DNA of 64,000 nucleotides, from contig NZ_BMIA01000001.1 of NCBI RefSeq assembly GCF_014641595.1, positions 1,178,001-1,242,000 of the forward strand, given 5' to 3'. Shown in pieces: positions 54,489 to 63,462 of the stretch (its first letter is position 1; the number at the start of each line of letters is the position of its first letter). A program made the translations under genes and the position numbers. The DNA comes from Dyadobacter endophyticus. Its GTDB lineage: Bacteria; Bacteroidota; Bacteroidia; Cytophagales; Spirosomataceae. The notes beneath the pieces were generated by a model. That model saw only the letters and a list, made by a program, of their open reading frames with translations, did no database searches and was not told the DNA's origin.

Positions 54489-56420
54489 TCACAGATTTTC
54501 AAACAAATCGTCGCTGGCCGAAAAACCCGGGAATGAGCCGTTTTTCGCCTTCACAGCCTCGCGGTACCTGGTTTGTCTGTCGGTCAGCGGCGTGCCGGGT
54601 GCAACCGGATTGACTGCCTTGGTCTCTCTCGCCTCGGCGCGCACTACGGGTTTCGGGGCGACCTGCGGATTATTAAGCCAGTTCAGAATGGTATTTCGCT
54701 TGGCAGTCGACAAATCGCGCGTGACAGGCATGTGCATGGTGTCGTTCATGCCGCGCGAGAATGCGAAAATCAAGATGTTCTTTTTCTCTGCCAGCGCCAG
54801 CGGGTCGGCCAGGTTCACCACATATTTGCTCATGATCGGATATAGGTTGCTGTACTGGATCATCATCTCCGAAATGTCGTCCCAAACCGGGTTCGCTATT
54901 TCCTCAAAATAGTCGCGCAGGTGCACCACCACTTGTTCCGGACCAAATGCCGGATCGGTATTTGCGGTCTGGTAGTCAATGGAGTAGATCTGCCCGTCGA
55001 TGTAAACCCGCGGGCTGTAAATGGCATTGCCGGTCAGCCGAATTTGCGCTTTGCCTTGGGGGTTGCTCGAAACCTGGCCATTGAATGACAGTCCATCCAC
55101 GGGGAAGTTGTTCCCGTAAAGTTCGGAGATGGGGTTTTGCGGGCCGACGGGCGTATCGGGGGTAGGGGGCTGGAGGGTAGCGGTGATGCCGGTGTTCGCA
55201 AGCGGTTTCCCCCATTGGTAGGTGTAAAAATCGACGTCGACCGATTGGCCGTAGTCCAGGCGCAGTATGAAATTGTCGGCCCTGGCCACCAGGCCGTCGA
55301 TTGCCTCGCGCGCGATGATCGCATATTGTCCCGGCAGACTTGTCGACGGCGTGACAAGTATCAGCTGGTTGTTATCCAATGCGGATATGGTGGCGTCCGG
55401 CAGATCGTTAAATGAAACGATCCCGCCTGTCTGGTTCAGCCAGTTCGGGTCGGACTGGTAATCCAGCGCCCCGATTTCAGTAAAATCATTTGGACTGATA
55501 TAAAAAGTCGGAGTCTGGCGGCTCGCCACACCAGTTTGCGGTACCTTGCTCACAGCCAGGCGCAAATCCTGCTTGTAGCTGATCGTCCCGATAGAATCGG
55601 CCACGGGGAAACTCGACCCAAAATCGACGCTCACGCGTTTGGAGTCAGGCTCAACCAGGAAATTGGAAGTACTGAAATAGGTACCGCGGGCGCTCGGGGT
55701 GTAATTGATGCCGTACAACCTGCGCGCTGGCGCAAAAGTGAGCGGTTCCCCTTCAAAATACGGGCCAATGGAGCCGATGATCCTGCCCAATGAAAAACGG
55801 CCGTCATTATGGTTGTAATAATAGCCGAACGGGTTCATATTAATGGCCAGTGTGTTGCTTTGCGTGGTCGCACGCAAGGTTTTCAGGAACGCAGACTGTT
55901 CGGCCACTTTGCCCCATTCCACGTTTGTAATGACCGACGTCCAGGTGGCGCCCAATGGTTGGCCATTGCTTTTCCCACCGTCAGTCTGCCGCATCTGAAT
56001 GTCCCTGAACGAGGTGGTGTTGATGTCGCCTTTGAAAAGCAGGTTGCCTTTGGCATCACAGATTCGCAACTGCACGCACCATAATGCGGAATACATCTGA
56101 GCGTCGGGGTCCAAATCGACCATTTTGCCGGTGGGGCGACCTTCGGCACCCACTACGGCCTGACCGATGATAATGTCTTCGGATTGAGAAGTCTGCGTGC
56201 TGCCGTCCGGCAAGAATAATTGTCTAACCGAACAATTCTGGAAATCGAAAACCGCGCCTCCCTCGGGATTCCACCAGCCGTTGGTGGCACCCTGTCCCGG
56301 TTCTTGAAAGTTCGGTTGGAAAGTGGCGTTATTGTAGTGGGCCGTGTCGTTGTTGACCGTACTGACATCGGATAGGAAATCGCCCGTAAAGACGAGCCTT
56401 GGAGCATGAAGGTAAGACAT
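54489..56420 (-). CDS. VioB/RebD N-terminal-half-like protein
   Basis: 643 residues, no signal peptide. The start MSYLHAPRLVFTGDFLSDVS and MNPFGYYYNHNDGRFSLGRI, then GEPLTFAPARRLYGINY, correspond to the beta-rich N-terminal part of VioB (which contains an ALFNMSTP and YPAGRLL segment). The C-terminal NLYPIMSKYVVNLADP and TMHMPVTRDLSTAKRNTILN parallel the VioB segment before its ferritin-like domain (recalled as YPFMSDKVFSLADR and YYMPSTRELSAPKAR). Homology is my reading from memory and should be confirmed. The order of this gene and the ferritin-like gene is collinear with VioB. Partner enzyme of unknown substrate. Confidence 0.7.
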   Translation of the reverse strand: MSYLHAPRLVFTGDFLSDVSTVNNDTAHYNNATFQPNFQEPGQGATNGWWNPEGGAVFDFQNCSVRQLFLPDGSTQTSQSEDIIIGQAVVGAEGRPTGKMVDLDPDAQMYSALWCVQLRICDAKGNLLFKGDINTTSFRDIQMRQTDGGKSNGQPLGATWTSVITNVEWGKVAEQSAFLKTLRATTQSNTLAINMNPFGYYYNHNDGRFSLGRIIGSIGPYFEGEPLTFAPARRLYGINYTPSARGTYFSTSNFLVEPDSKRVSVDFGSSFPVADSIGTISYKQDLRLAVSKVPQTGVASRQTPTFYISPNDFTEIGALDYQSDPNWLNQTGGIVSFNDLPDATISALDNNQLILVTPSTSLPGQYAIIAREAIDGLVARADNFILRLDYGQSVDVDFYTYQWGKPLANTGITATLQPPTPDTPVGPQNPISELYGNNFPVDGLSFNGQVSSNPQGKAQIRLTGNAIYSPRVYIDGQIYSIDYQTANTDPAFGPEQVVVHLRDYFEEIANPVWDDISEMMIQYSNLYPIMSKYVVNLADPLALAEKKNILIFAFSRGMNDTMHMPVTRDLSTAKRNTILNWLNNPQVAPKPVVRAEARETKAVNPVAPGTPLTDRQTRYREAVKAKNGSFPGFSASDDLFENL

Positions 56421-56452
56421 GATGCTTTAAGTTATTGTGAGGATAATATTCT

Positions 56453-56842
56453 TTAAGCGGCTGTATTCCAAATGATAAAATGTTGCAGCCATGCTCCATT
56501 GTACTTCTTGTAAATCCAAAGCATTCTGCCGATTTCGGACGCTTTTTCGCCTGTTTTTTTATCGGTAGTAGCCTGGTGGTAAACCGCCCATTCATAAGCG
56601 AGGTCTTCCCGGATCTCGATATCCTCCGATTCGTAAGAGATCTCAATGTAAAATGCATCGAACCAGGATCGCAGAAAGTCCACACCGCCTGCCTTAGTGT
56701 TTATGACGGGCGAACCGGGGGCGATCACCGTAATATCATCGGCGAGGATAGCGGTCATCATATCCAGGTTGCCGGTGTTTTCCGCTTCCTGGACGATGAG
56801 CCGCAGTTTTTCAATTTGTTGTCGGTCGTTTGTTATGTTCAT
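56453..56842 (-). CDS. SnoaL-like / nuclear transport factor 2-fold protein
   Basis: 129 residues. IEKLRLIVQEAENTGNLDMM, ILADDITVIAPGSPV and a C-terminal WLQHFIIWNTAA fit the SgcJ/EcaC-like NTF2 fold with an Asp/His-lined cavity. Some members are polyketide or secondary-metabolite cyclases or isomerases. It is first in the leftward run 56842-53421, 32 bp before the VioB-N-like gene, and may act with that pair. Substrate unknown. Confidence 0.75.
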   Translation of the reverse strand: MNITNDRQQIEKLRLIVQEAENTGNLDMMTAILADDITVIAPGSPVINTKAGGVDFLRSWFDAFYIEISYESEDIEIREDLAYEWAVYHQATTDKKTGEKASEIGRMLWIYKKYNGAWLQHFIIWNTAA

Positions 56843-57116
56843 GGAGATAAAGGTTGTTTGAAGGACGAAGTAACCTCTGTTCTATTTTTTACTTACTAAT
56901 TCGATGCATTTGTAGAATTAGTTATTTAACGGTCGTGCGCGCATCATCAGGTCCGCAAGTACGCTGTCCGTTTTGGCACGCCAGTCGTTCGAAAGCGGAC
57001 ATTTCTTATTATCATGAATTTGTGAAACAAAGGCTGGATGCCTCAGGTAGAGGGTTTCTCAAAAGCTGGCATGCCATTAGTGATGCGCGAAGCAAACATA
57101 AACGTGCAGGTCGGTC

Positions 57117-59516
57117 ATGATCAAAAATTATTTAACCATCGCATTCAGAAGCTTTTTGAATGGCAAGGGCTATTCTTTCATTAATGTAACCGGCCTCGCC
57201 GTCGGGATGGCCTGCGCAATACTGATCTATCTGGTGATCAGGCACGAGACGAGCTACGACTTGTCGCAAGCAAATCTGGACCGAATTTACCGGGTCGAAA
57301 CGGAGAATATTAAAGAGAATCACACATATCCGGGTACCTACACCGGCATGGCCAACGCGCTGCGAACCGACCTGCCCGAAGCAGAGACCATCGTACCGCT
57401 CATGCAGGTAGGCGGCCGTACCATGACGGCGGCAGGCAGTTCGGAAAAGAAGTTCAGAGAGTCGTTCGTATTTGCGGATAATGCCCTTTTTCGGACGCTG
57501 GATTACACCTGGGTTGCCGGCGATCCCGGCCAGGCATTGGCACAGCCGAATGCGATCGTACTCACGCGCGCTTACGCGACCAAATATTTCGGAAACGTGG
57601 ATGTGCTCGGCAAGTCGATCCGGCTGGATAGTAAACACGACCTGACGGTAACTGGCGTCGTGGAAGATTATCCGGTCACAACCAGCTTCCCGTTCAATAT
57701 GCTCGTTTCCTTTCCAACCGTCAAGCAAGTCGATACCGGTTTTGATGAAAATAGGTGGAACGGTTGGAATGACAATTTTCAGGTATTTGTATTACTGAAA
57801 AAGGGCATCGACGCGACGCAACTGACGGGCCGTTTCGAAGCCGTGGTACTGAAATACATGGGTAAAGAGGCGCTTTCCGACAAGCGGTTCAAACTGAACC
57901 ATTTGTCGGAGGTACATTACGCTGGCAACCTTGGTGGAAGAACCGCTAATGTAGGACTGCTGAAAACCCTTGCCGCTATCGGGGCGCTGGTCCTGCTGAT
58001 TGCCTGTTTCAATTTCATCAACCTTAGCACGGCCCGGGCATTCAAGCGGGCAAAGGAAGTGGGGATACGCAAGGCAGTGGGCAGCAGCCGGAAATCGCTG
58101 ATATACCAGTTCATTACCGAGGCGGGGCTTATTACCGTTTTTGCGGGAGTTCTTGCCCTGATACTTAGTGTACTGGTGCTGCCCATTCTTTCCGCGGCAC
58201 TTGCCATACCGCTAACGATCCAGGACCTGTTCGTACCTCAAACCGCGCTGTTTTCAGGCATTCTCGTACTATTGACCACCTTAATGGCTGGTGTTTACCC
58301 GGCCTTGCGGTTGTCGGGCATGGCGCCGATCTGGGCGTTGAAAAACAATGCCACTTCGAGCTCCGGCCAGGGGTTTTCTATGCGGGAAGGACTGGTGGTG
58401 GTGCAATTTACCGTTTCGCTCGTGCTGATAAGCTGCGCGATGCTGATCGACCGGCAACTGGATTTCTTCCGCAATGCCGACCTCGGCTTCAATAAATCGG
58501 CCATCATCACCGTGGGACTGCCGGATAACAGGCCCGACAAGCTGCAAACGCTCCGCAGCATGCTGTCCCAATCAGCGCAGATAAAGGATGTAAGTTTTTC
58601 GTTCAACAGCGCATCTGCGGAAAGCAATTGGATGCAGGGGATGGAATACCGGCAAGGGCCTAAAACAGTGCAGGTCAAAACGCAGATGAAAATGGGCGAT
58701 TCGCACTACCTCGATACCTACGGCATCCAACTGCTGGCAGGGGAGGCGTTGAAAGACAGCGACACTACCAATTTCAAGATTATTGTCAATGAGGTATTTC
58801 TGGGCCGGATAGGCATTTCCAATCCCGCCGCCGCCATCGGACAGAGAGTCTATTACGGCGACGGGAATGAATTTGCAACAATCGCCGGCGTAGCCCGCAA
58901 CTTCCACGTCAATTCGCTGCATCAGAAGATCGACCCGACCATCATTCAGGTCGTTCCCAATAACTTCTATCAGGCGGGTATCAAGCTGCAAAGCGAAAAT
59001 GCGATCGCTGCTGGCATTCAGTCCGTGCTGGTCACCATTGAAAAGGCCTGGACAGAAGCGTTCCCCGACCAGGTATTTGAATACAGCTTCCTCGATGAGA
59101 CCCTCGGAAAAGCCTATCAATCGGAAACCCGTACTGCCAGATTGATCGAAGTCGCGACCATCTTGGCGTTACTGATAGCCAGCATGGGACTTTTCGGCCT
59201 CGCTACATTCACCGCCGAGCAACGCACCAAGGAAATAGGTGTAAGAAAAGTACTTGGTGCGTCTGTCGGCAGCGTCGTGGTATTACTTTCGAGAGACTTC
59301 CTCAAACCCGTCGTTGTGGCGATCATCCTGGCTTCGCCCATTGCCTGGTATCTGATGAATCTTTGGTTGCAGAATTTCGAGTTTAAAATTTCGATATCCT
59401 GGTGGCTTTTCCTTGCATCAGGGCTGATGATGACGGCCATCGCCCTGATGACCGTGAGCTTCCAGAGCGTGCGTGCGGCGATGCTGGATCCGGTGCGGAG
59501 TTTGCGGAGTGAATGA
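57117..59516 (+). CDS. ABC transporter permease (FtsX/MacB type)
   Basis: 799 residues. N-terminal TM (YLTIAFRSFLNGKGYSFINV, the MacB_PCD start), a large periplasmic domain (YTWVAGDPGQALAQPNAIVL), then two FtsX blocks: FINLSTARAFKRAKEVGIRK with VGSSRKSLIYQFITEAG, and LFGLATFTAEQRTKEIGVRK with VLGASVGSVVVLLSRDF. This duplicated FtsX layout is typical of Bacteroidota permeases without a fused ATPase. No ATPase subunit is adjacent, so the partner is encoded elsewhere. Likely extrudes a lipid, peptide or antimicrobial. Confidence 0.93.
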   Translation: MIKNYLTIAFRSFLNGKGYSFINVTGLAVGMACAILIYLVIRHETSYDLSQANLDRIYRVETENIKENHTYPGTYTGMANALRTDLPEAETIVPLMQVGGRTMTAAGSSEKKFRESFVFADNALFRTLDYTWVAGDPGQALAQPNAIVLTRAYATKYFGNVDVLGKSIRLDSKHDLTVTGVVEDYPVTTSFPFNMLVSFPTVKQVDTGFDENRWNGWNDNFQVFVLLKKGIDATQLTGRFEAVVLKYMGKEALSDKRFKLNHLSEVHYAGNLGGRTANVGLLKTLAAIGALVLLIACFNFINLSTARAFKRAKEVGIRKAVGSSRKSLIYQFITEAGLITVFAGVLALILSVLVLPILSAALAIPLTIQDLFVPQTALFSGILVLLTTLMAGVYPALRLSGMAPIWALKNNATSSSGQGFSMREGLVVVQFTVSLVLISCAMLIDRQLDFFRNADLGFNKSAIITVGLPDNRPDKLQTLRSMLSQSAQIKDVSFSFNSASAESNWMQGMEYRQGPKTVQVKTQMKMGDSHYLDTYGIQLLAGEALKDSDTTNFKIIVNEVFLGRIGISNPAAAIGQRVYYGDGNEFATIAGVARNFHVNSLHQKIDPTIIQVVPNNFYQAGIKLQSENAIAAGIQSVLVTIEKAWTEAFPDQVFEYSFLDETLGKAYQSETRTARLIEVATILALLIASMGLFGLATFTAEQRTKEIGVRKVLGASVGSVVVLLSRDFLKPVVVAIILASPIAWYLMNLWLQNFEFKISISWWLFLASGLMMTAIALMTVSFQSVRAAMLDPVRSLRSE

Positions 59517-59545
59517 TCATTGGTCAATCCAGGCAGTGACCACAG

Positions 59546-60403
59546 CTATTCCAAATATGCGGCTACCCATTTTGCCTTGATATCGGCGCGGGCGTTGATG
59601 AACTCCAGGTCGGTACCTTGCGCGATGGCGTCGAGCGGGAACCGCAGCGGCCGCTGGCCAGCCGGCATTTCGATCAGTCTGAGTATGCCGTCGGCGATGG
59701 TTTGCGGGTTCATTTCAAAGGCAGCCATTTTTCCGAAAAGGCCCTGGCCAAGCGCATTGAACTGTTCCGAGGCCAGCGGATCGTATTGCTGAGCGATTTC
59801 AGGTTTATTCCCGTGAATGCCTGCTTTCGCGCCCGTATTCATTTCGGTCGGGTACACCCCGGGCTGGATCGACACATTGTCGATCCCGAATTGCTTCAAC
59901 TCGTCCTGCAAACCCTCGGTAATGCTTTCCACGCCGAATTTCGAAGCCAGGTAAGGGACCATAAACGGCAGCGTATGGCCGCTGGCACCGGAGGTAATGT
60001 TGATAATCAGTCCGCTCCGGGCCTCGCGCATGGAAGGTAACACGGCCTGGTAGGTCCGCACGACACCATAGAAATTGATTTCGAACATTTCGCGGATTCG
60101 GTCGACACTGTACGATTCGAATACCCCGAAACCGCTCATTGCGGCGTTATTGACGAGCACGTCGATTTTGCCATGCCGGGCCAGAACTTGCCCGAACGCC
60201 GCGTTGACGGAAGCGTCGTCGGTCAGGTCTATTTCCACTACCTCTATATTGGGGATGGCACTCAGCTCTTCTGCCACAGCGCGGTTTTTGTCGCTGGTGT
60301 TCCGCATGCCCGCTATGACGGTAAGGCCTGCATTAGCCAATGTGATTGCGGTAAGTTTACCAAAACCGGTACTGGTTCCGGTAATAAAAACTGTCTTGTT
60401 CAT
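59546..60403 (-). CDS. SDR family NAD(P)-dependent oxidoreductase
   Basis: 285 residues from ATG 60403 (MNKTVFITGTSTGFGKLTAI); a farther ATG at 60490 adds 29 unlikely residues. Classical SDR with GTSTGFG, NNAAMSGFG and YLASKFG (Y-x-x-x-K) near residue 157, and ITSGASGHTLPF, so the active site is intact. Substrate unknown. It follows a Crp/Fnr gene on the same strand with a 16-bp perfect inverted repeat between them, as in two other Crp/Fnr modules here. Confidence 0.9.
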   Translation of the reverse strand: MNKTVFITGTSTGFGKLTAITLANAGLTVIAGMRNTSDKNRAVAEELSAIPNIEVVEIDLTDDASVNAAFGQVLARHGKIDVLVNNAAMSGFGVFESYSVDRIREMFEINFYGVVRTYQAVLPSMREARSGLIINITSGASGHTLPFMVPYLASKFGVESITEGLQDELKQFGIDNVSIQPGVYPTEMNTGAKAGIHGNKPEIAQQYDPLASEQFNALGQGLFGKMAAFEMNPQTIADGILRLIEMPAGQRPLRFPLDAIAQGTDLEFINARADIKAKWVAAYLE

Positions 60404-60454
60404 CGTCGTAAATTTTAAAGTTGACGATGCAAAGTTGCAACCCCGGCAGGCCGG

Positions 60455-60503
60455 TTTCCATTGACATTTGATTGAAAAAATAACAAGCAAATGTCAATGG
60501 AAA
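60455..60503. promoter_or_regulatory. Perfect 16-bp inverted repeat, candidate Crp/Fnr operator
   Basis: TTTCCATTGACATTTG (60455-60470) is the exact reverse complement of CAAATGTCAATGGAAA (60488-60503), 17-bp loop. It stands 52 bp before the SDR ATG and 13 bp after the Crp/Fnr stop codon. It shares CATTGACA / TGTCAATG with the element at 2411-2430. Confidence 0.6.
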
Positions 60504-60515
60504 TAGTCAAAACGC

Positions 60516-61109
60516 CTATTTGCCCGTGTTGTTACGCCTGATCCGCGTGAGCGTCTCGGGGGTAATGCCGATGTAGGAGGCGATCATATGCTGCGGTATC
60601 CGGTTGGCGATTTGAGGATATTGATCCAGAAACTTCTGGTATTTCTCTTCGGCCGACAGGCTGATGCCCGCGTGAATGCGGTCCTGCGATACAATGAAGC
60701 TTTTATGCAAAATCGCATTGACCAGATCGTTCAGTTGCGGGATCGTGCGGCAAAGCAGGTCGAAATTTTCCTTGGTGATTAAAACCAAGTCAGTGTCTTC
60801 GATGGCCTCGATGTTGAACCTGGAAGGCTTCCCGGTCATCAGGCTCTCCCGGTCGCCCGACCAGTAGTTTTCCGGAGCAAAATTCAGGATATGTTCATTG
60901 CCTTTGTGATCAATAGAATAGGTTCTCAGAAAGCCGCCGCCGACAAAAGCATTGTATTTCCATACATCGCCCTCCTGCAACAGCAGTTGCCGCTTGCGGA
61001 TTTTCTTTGGAATACACACCTGAGCAATCTGCGCTGTTTCTTCGGCAGAGAGCGTGATTTTGTCGGTGAGGTATCGGATGAATTTGTCAATGACCGGACT
61101 CGGGTTCAT
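60516..61109 (-). CDS. Crp/Fnr family transcriptional regulator
   Basis: 197 residues. N-terminal cyclic-nucleotide-like domain (QLLLQEGDVWKYNAFVGGGF, NFAPENYWSGDRESLM) and C-terminal HTH (IPQHMIASYIGITPETLTRI). Same compact class as the proteins at 1795-2397 and 45984-46583. Effector unknown. The downstream SDR gene (60403-59546) with the inverted repeat in between is its likely target. Confidence 0.9.
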   Translation of the reverse strand: MNPSPVIDKFIRYLTDKITLSAEETAQIAQVCIPKKIRKRQLLLQEGDVWKYNAFVGGGFLRTYSIDHKGNEHILNFAPENYWSGDRESLMTGKPSRFNIEAIEDTDLVLITKENFDLLCRTIPQLNDLVNAILHKSFIVSQDRIHAGISLSAEEKYQKFLDQYPQIANRIPQHMIASYIGITPETLTRIRRNNTGK

Positions 61110-61208
61110 GTGCTGTTTTGTAAATAGGACTAACTGGTATGCATATAAAAAATAATGACGGATTGAAGGTTCATTCCGCTATTACAAACTACAATGAAAT
61201 TATTATGA

Positions 61209-61460
61209 GTGCATTCCGACCCGGTCAGTCGGGTGCATTCCGGGAACATCATTTATATCGATGACCTTTGCACCCTGGATGAATACCGCGGGAAGGGCCT
61301 GGCTAAACGGTTACTGGACCACGTGCGTGAAATTGCCAGGCTGAACGATCAGGATGCGCTCGTGCTCGACACGGATTTTACCAATAACACCGCTCAGAAA
61401 GTGTGTTTCAAAAGCGGTTTCAAACTGGCCGCACTGCATTTGGCAAGCGCGTTGAAATAG
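61209..61460 (+). pseudogene. GNAT remnant (N-terminally truncated)
   Basis: 83 codons from GTG 61209, with a TGA immediately before it in frame. Only the second half of a GNAT is present: YIDDLCTLDEYRGKGLAKRL (acetyl-CoA motif A, R-G-K-G) and NTAQKVCFKSGFKLAALH. The expected first 60 or so residues are missing. GTGCATTCCG occurs twice, at 61209 and 61233, a possible trace of a deletion or duplication. It could be a short functional variant but the N-terminal truncation argues for decay. Confidence 0.6.
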
Positions 61461-61467
61461 CTGCGGG

Positions 61468-63435
61468 CTACTCCGCGATCCTGATATTTTTCATCTTCAC
61501 GGGCAGCCACACCTGCATCGGTCCGCGGCCGCGGTTGGCCCAGGTGTAATACGGGATCGCAGTCACAGTCTGCGGTTCCGCCTTCACATTCAGGCCGTCG
61601 GGTGTGGCTTTTACCACTTGCAGGTTCGCCTGGATGGAGATGACCGATTCGTTCAGGATCTGGCTTTTTTGGGTATTGAATGAAGGGTTTTCGGGTACCA
61701 GCAGGTTCCATACTTCGCCTGCATTGTCGGCGCCTTCGACGCAATACACAATAGGCCCGCGTTGGAGCGCAACGCGATCGGCATCCGCTTTCACCTCCTT
61801 GCGCGCCCTGATTTGCCGTACTTCCATGGGCAGTTTCACTTCTACTTCATCGCCATTCTTCCAGGTACGGTCGATGACCGCATAACCCTTATCCGTTTGG
61901 TAAGTAACGGGCATGCCATTCAGCAGTATTTCGATCTCCGCATGACCCGCACCTGCAAAATTGTACAATCCTCCGGGAACAGCCGTTTCAGCCGCCCATC
62001 CCGGAATGCGGATGTTCAATGCATATTTGACCTTCTGCGCGGGCGACACCTTGATCTTAACATTGCCATCCCAGGGATAACCGGTATCCATTTTCAGTGG
62101 CACCGCCGTTTTTCCAACCTGAAAATTCGTATTGCTGCCCACAAATAGGTTCACCCAGATCTTCCCCTCCGATTTACCATAAATGTAATCTCCCACCGAA
62201 GCCACCAGCCTCGCGATGTTGGAAGGGCAGCACGCCGTACCGAACCACGCACTGCGGGCATTGTTACCCACCGAGGAAAGCGGGTTTCCGTAAAAGAAAG
62301 TATCTCCGCCAAGGCTCAGGCCGTCTAACGCGCCGTTGTACAGGCTGCGTTCGAGGACGTCGATGTATTTGGCGTCGCCGGTGAGCGCGTTCATACGCTG
62401 GTTCCAGAATACCATTCCCACCGACGCGCAGGTTTCGCTGTACGCGGCGCCGTTGGGCAGGTCGTAATCGTCGGTGAAGCCTTCGTTATGGCCAGAGGAG
62501 CCGATTCCGCCCGTCAGGTACATATTGCGGTAAACGACATCTTCCCATACGGCGGTCATGGCATTCATGTAGCCCGGATCCTGCGTGACCGACGCCACAT
62601 CAGCCGCACCTGTGTACTGGTACATGGCGCGTACGGCGTGGCCGGTGATCTCTTTCTGCTGCTTCACGGGCACATCGTCCTGGCAGTACTTCGGGTCTTT
62701 CCATTGGTCCCAGATCACGCCTTTTCCATAGCCATGGCCGCGCTGGTCGAGGAACCAGTCGGCCAGTTTCAGGTAGCGGTCCTCTTTTGTTAAATGATAC
62801 AACTTCATCAATGCCAGCTCGATTTCCTGGTGGCCTGAAACCCATGGACGGTTGGCGACGCGGAATGTGGCATCGATATGGTCGGCGAGGCGGATGGCGA
62901 CGTCGAGCAGCTTCCGTTTGCCGGTGGTGTTGTAATAGGCCACTGCCGCTTCCATCAAATGCCCCGCACAGTAATCTTCATGCTTTTCCATGTCGGTCCA
63001 GCGTTGTTTGAGGTCAGTCAGTGTGTAGTAGGTGTTCAAATAGCCGTCCGGAAGCTGCGCCGCTGCGATCTTGTCGATCCATTCATCCGCTTTACGTTCC
63101 AGGGCGGCGTCAGGACGATTTTTCAGCGAATAGGCCATAGCTTCGATGGCCTTGTACACGTCGCTGTCGTCGTAATAAATTCCTTCGTGCTTTTCGCCCT
63201 GCTTGCGGGCCACCTTTTCAAAATTCCGGATGCGGCCCGATTTTTCTTCGGTTTGAATGATACAGGCATTCAATGTCGCTGTCGCTACTTTTTCCTGTTT
63301 AGGTTTCCAGAACTGGTCGGTAATGTTTACCTCCGAGAACCGCACAGGCTGGATACGCTGCTGGGCTTGCGCAGGGATCGTCAGCATGCACCATACAAGC
63401 GCCGCGCCGACATATATTTTAGGGATTAACTGCAT
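61468..63435 (-). CDS. Glycoside hydrolase family 127 (beta-L-arabinofuranosidase-like)
   Basis: 655 residues from ATG 63435 (MQLIPKIYVGAALVWCMLTI, signal peptide to AQAQ); an upstream TTG at 63456 adds 7 residues. GH127/DUF1680 motifs: YYDDSDVYKAIEAM, EDYCAGHLMEAAVAYY, SETCASVGMVFWN (Glu and Cys of the zinc site) and GTACCPSNIARLVAS (the Cys pair that includes the nucleophile). Removes L-arabinofuranose from plant glycans such as arabinan side chains of pectin. Periplasmic or surface. It starts 27 bp after the stop of the right-edge gene, so both are one operon. Confidence 0.93.
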   Translation of the reverse strand: MQLIPKIYVGAALVWCMLTIPAQAQQRIQPVRFSEVNITDQFWKPKQEKVATATLNACIIQTEEKSGRIRNFEKVARKQGEKHEGIYYDDSDVYKAIEAMAYSLKNRPDAALERKADEWIDKIAAAQLPDGYLNTYYTLTDLKQRWTDMEKHEDYCAGHLMEAAVAYYNTTGKRKLLDVAIRLADHIDATFRVANRPWVSGHQEIELALMKLYHLTKEDRYLKLADWFLDQRGHGYGKGVIWDQWKDPKYCQDDVPVKQQKEITGHAVRAMYQYTGAADVASVTQDPGYMNAMTAVWEDVVYRNMYLTGGIGSSGHNEGFTDDYDLPNGAAYSETCASVGMVFWNQRMNALTGDAKYIDVLERSLYNGALDGLSLGGDTFFYGNPLSSVGNNARSAWFGTACCPSNIARLVASVGDYIYGKSEGKIWVNLFVGSNTNFQVGKTAVPLKMDTGYPWDGNVKIKVSPAQKVKYALNIRIPGWAAETAVPGGLYNFAGAGHAEIEILLNGMPVTYQTDKGYAVIDRTWKNGDEVEVKLPMEVRQIRARKEVKADADRVALQRGPIVYCVEGADNAGEVWNLLVPENPSFNTQKSQILNESVISIQANLQVVKATPDGLNVKAEPQTVTAIPYYTWANRGRGPMQVWLPVKMKNIRIAE

Positions 63436-63462
63436 TTTAATATTCGTTTTAATCAAAAGAAA

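Noticed and set aside
56854..57120. 88-codon rightward frame before the FtsX permease
   Set aside because: Cys-rich, random-looking product without conserved features; more likely untranslated sequence.
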